Positions 63,078-64,000 of a stretch of DNA of 64,000 nucleotides are shown here, piece after piece (the first letter of the stretch is position 1; every line of letters starts with the position of its first letter). A program made the position numbers and the translations under genes. Below the pieces are notes generated by a model. The model was given only the letters and a program-made list of their open reading frames with translations, was not told the DNA's origin and did no database searches. Location: positions 62,001-126,000 of the forward strand of contig NZ_CTEI01000001.1 in the NCBI RefSeq assembly GCF_001368815.1, read 5' to 3'. The stretch comes from Paraliobacillus sp. PM-2. GTDB lineage: Bacteria; Bacillota; Bacilli; Bacillales; Amphibacillaceae.

Positions 63078-64000
63078 ATGGGTAAAACTGCTGGGATTTA
63101 TATAAGAGTATCTACAGAAGAACAGAAGAATGGTTACTCTTTAGATGCACAAGAAAAGACTCTAAGAGAATATGCAAAGAATAAGGGATATGATGTTTTT
63201 GATGTGTACAAGGATGGTGGATATTCTGGTAAGGACTTTAATCGTCCTGAAGTGCAACGGTTGTTTAAGGATTTAAGCGCTGACAAAGTAGATGTAATTC
63301 TAGTATGGAAAGTAGATAGGTTATCACGTAATAATGGCGATGTAATGTCACTAATCGATAACGAATTAAAACCTAATGATAAAAATTTAATTATAACTTC
63401 AATCGATATGGAATCATCTACAACGATTGGACACATGTTCATTTCCCTTTTAGGAACCTTTGCTAGTTATGAAAGAGCAACAATAATAGATAGGGTTAAT
63501 TCAGGCATGAGACAACGAGCCGAACAGGGTTATTGGAATGGCGGAATTATTTTAGGTTATGATTCTGTAGATAAAAATCTAGTGATTAATCAAGAGGAGG
63601 GTGAATTAGTAAAAGAAATATTTGAGTTAAGGTCAATTGGTAAAGGTTACAAGGTAATTGCCAACATACTTAATGGAAAGGGACACAAGACAAAGAAGGG
63701 AAAGGATTTTAGTATAGCCGGAATAAAAGCAATATTACACAATCATGTGTATAGGGGTAAACTTGTATGGAGGAAACACGCTGAGTGGAGTACCAAAAGA
63801 AGAAAAGGAAAAACTGAACCGATAATCGTGCAAGGTCATCATGAACCTATTATAACTGAAGAGTTGTGGAACAAGGTGCAGTCAGTAAATGAAGCACAAA
63901 AGAAGTCGTTTACCACTAATCGTAATTTTAATGGCAATTTATTTTTAACAGGAATATTAAAGTGTCCTAAGTGTGGAGCAGGAACTGTTTTAAGCAAATC
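63078..64000 (+). CDS. Large serine recombinase, cut by the window edge
   Basis: The frame is open to the end of the window. Resolvase domain: GIYIRVSTEEQ with catalytic Ser (about residue 10), YKDGGYSGKDFNRP, VWKVDRLSRN and LLGTFASYERATIIDRV. Recombinase domain: GGIILGYDSVDKNLVINQEE, ILHNHVYRGKLVWRK and GHHEPIITEELWNKVQ. The first half of a zinc ribbon, ILKCPKCGAGTV, is at the edge. ATG 63078 sits 7 bp after GGAGA; ATG 63072 is too close. It probably drives integration or excision of the island, and with the broken gene upstream makes a tandem pair recalling CcrA/CcrB of SCC. Confidence 0.93.
   Translation, partial: MGKTAGIYIRVSTEEQKNGYSLDAQEKTLREYAKNKGYDVFDVYKDGGYSGKDFNRPEVQRLFKDLSADKVDVILVWKVDRLSRNNGDVMSLIDNELKPNDKNLIITSIDMESSTTIGHMFISLLGTFASYERATIIDRVNSGMRQRAEQGYWNGGIILGYDSVDKNLVINQEEGELVKEIFELRSIGKGYKVIANILNGKGHKTKKGKDFSIAGIKAILHNHVYRGKLVWRKHAEWSTKRRKGKTEPIIVQGHHEPIITEELWNKVQSVNEAQKKSFTTNRNFNGNLFLTGILKCPKCGAGTVLSK

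Noticed and set aside
63134-63442. Minus-strand ORF at the right end
   Set aside because: The plus strand encodes clear serine recombinase motifs across the same bases.

Overview
The window is a low-GC Firmicute chromosome, most likely a halotolerant Bacillaceae (Oceanobacillus, Gracilibacillus or Virgibacillus type). The gene order yybS-gdpP-rplI-dnaC-purA, then walR-walK-walH-walI-walJ-htrC, and later rlmH, is the origin-proximal order of Bacillus relatives. Genus-level placement is a guess from gene order and content.

Region 1 (1-16757) is core genome: c-di-AMP turnover, ribosomal protein L9, the replicative helicase, adenylosuccinate synthetase, a cell-wall M23 peptidase and the WalRK operon. 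A fresh ISL3-family element (5022-6396, 8-bp target duplication) sits between dnaC and purA. Region 2 (16855-38900) is a catabolic locus for N-linked glycans: a secreted GH85 endoglycosidase, cytoplasmic GH38, GH125, GH20 and a second GH38, an ABC importer (two permeases and a lipoprotein), a YesM/YesN-type two-component system, a DUF624 protein and mannose-6-phosphate isomerase. Glycans would be released outside, imported and trimmed inside. Candidate cre boxes suggest CcpA control. A dense DnaA-box cluster lies between the two-component system and manA.

Region 3 (38900-48054) holds a 52-bp tandem repeat array, an RsgI-like anti-sigma factor without an adjacent sigI, an aldo/keto reductase, a Lin0512 protein, a GNAT enzyme, and a DUF3100/M20 hydrolase operon divergent from a LOG-family nucleosidase. 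The shared intergenic region has a PurR-type operator with the same geometry as the one before purA, which links a poorly characterised carrier and hydrolase to purine or folate metabolism. Divergent ohr/ohrR and rlmH close the core region.

Region 4 (48055-64000) is an accessory island starting exactly at the 3' end of rlmH, the site used by staphylococcal SCC elements. Two further degenerate copies of the rlmH end (49566 and 50475) cut it into modules: a HEPN-motif gene, an AlkA-type glycosylase, and then a Thoeris defence pair (ThsA SIR2-SLOG plus ThsB TIR) with a type II-like restriction-modification pair. After these come small phage-like genes split by an IS21 element, a replication initiator preceded by iteron-like repeats, a serine recombinase broken by an IS3-family element, a 40-codon ORF, and a second large serine recombinase running off the window. 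The layout suggests stacked SCC-like or satellite-like insertions carrying defence genes.
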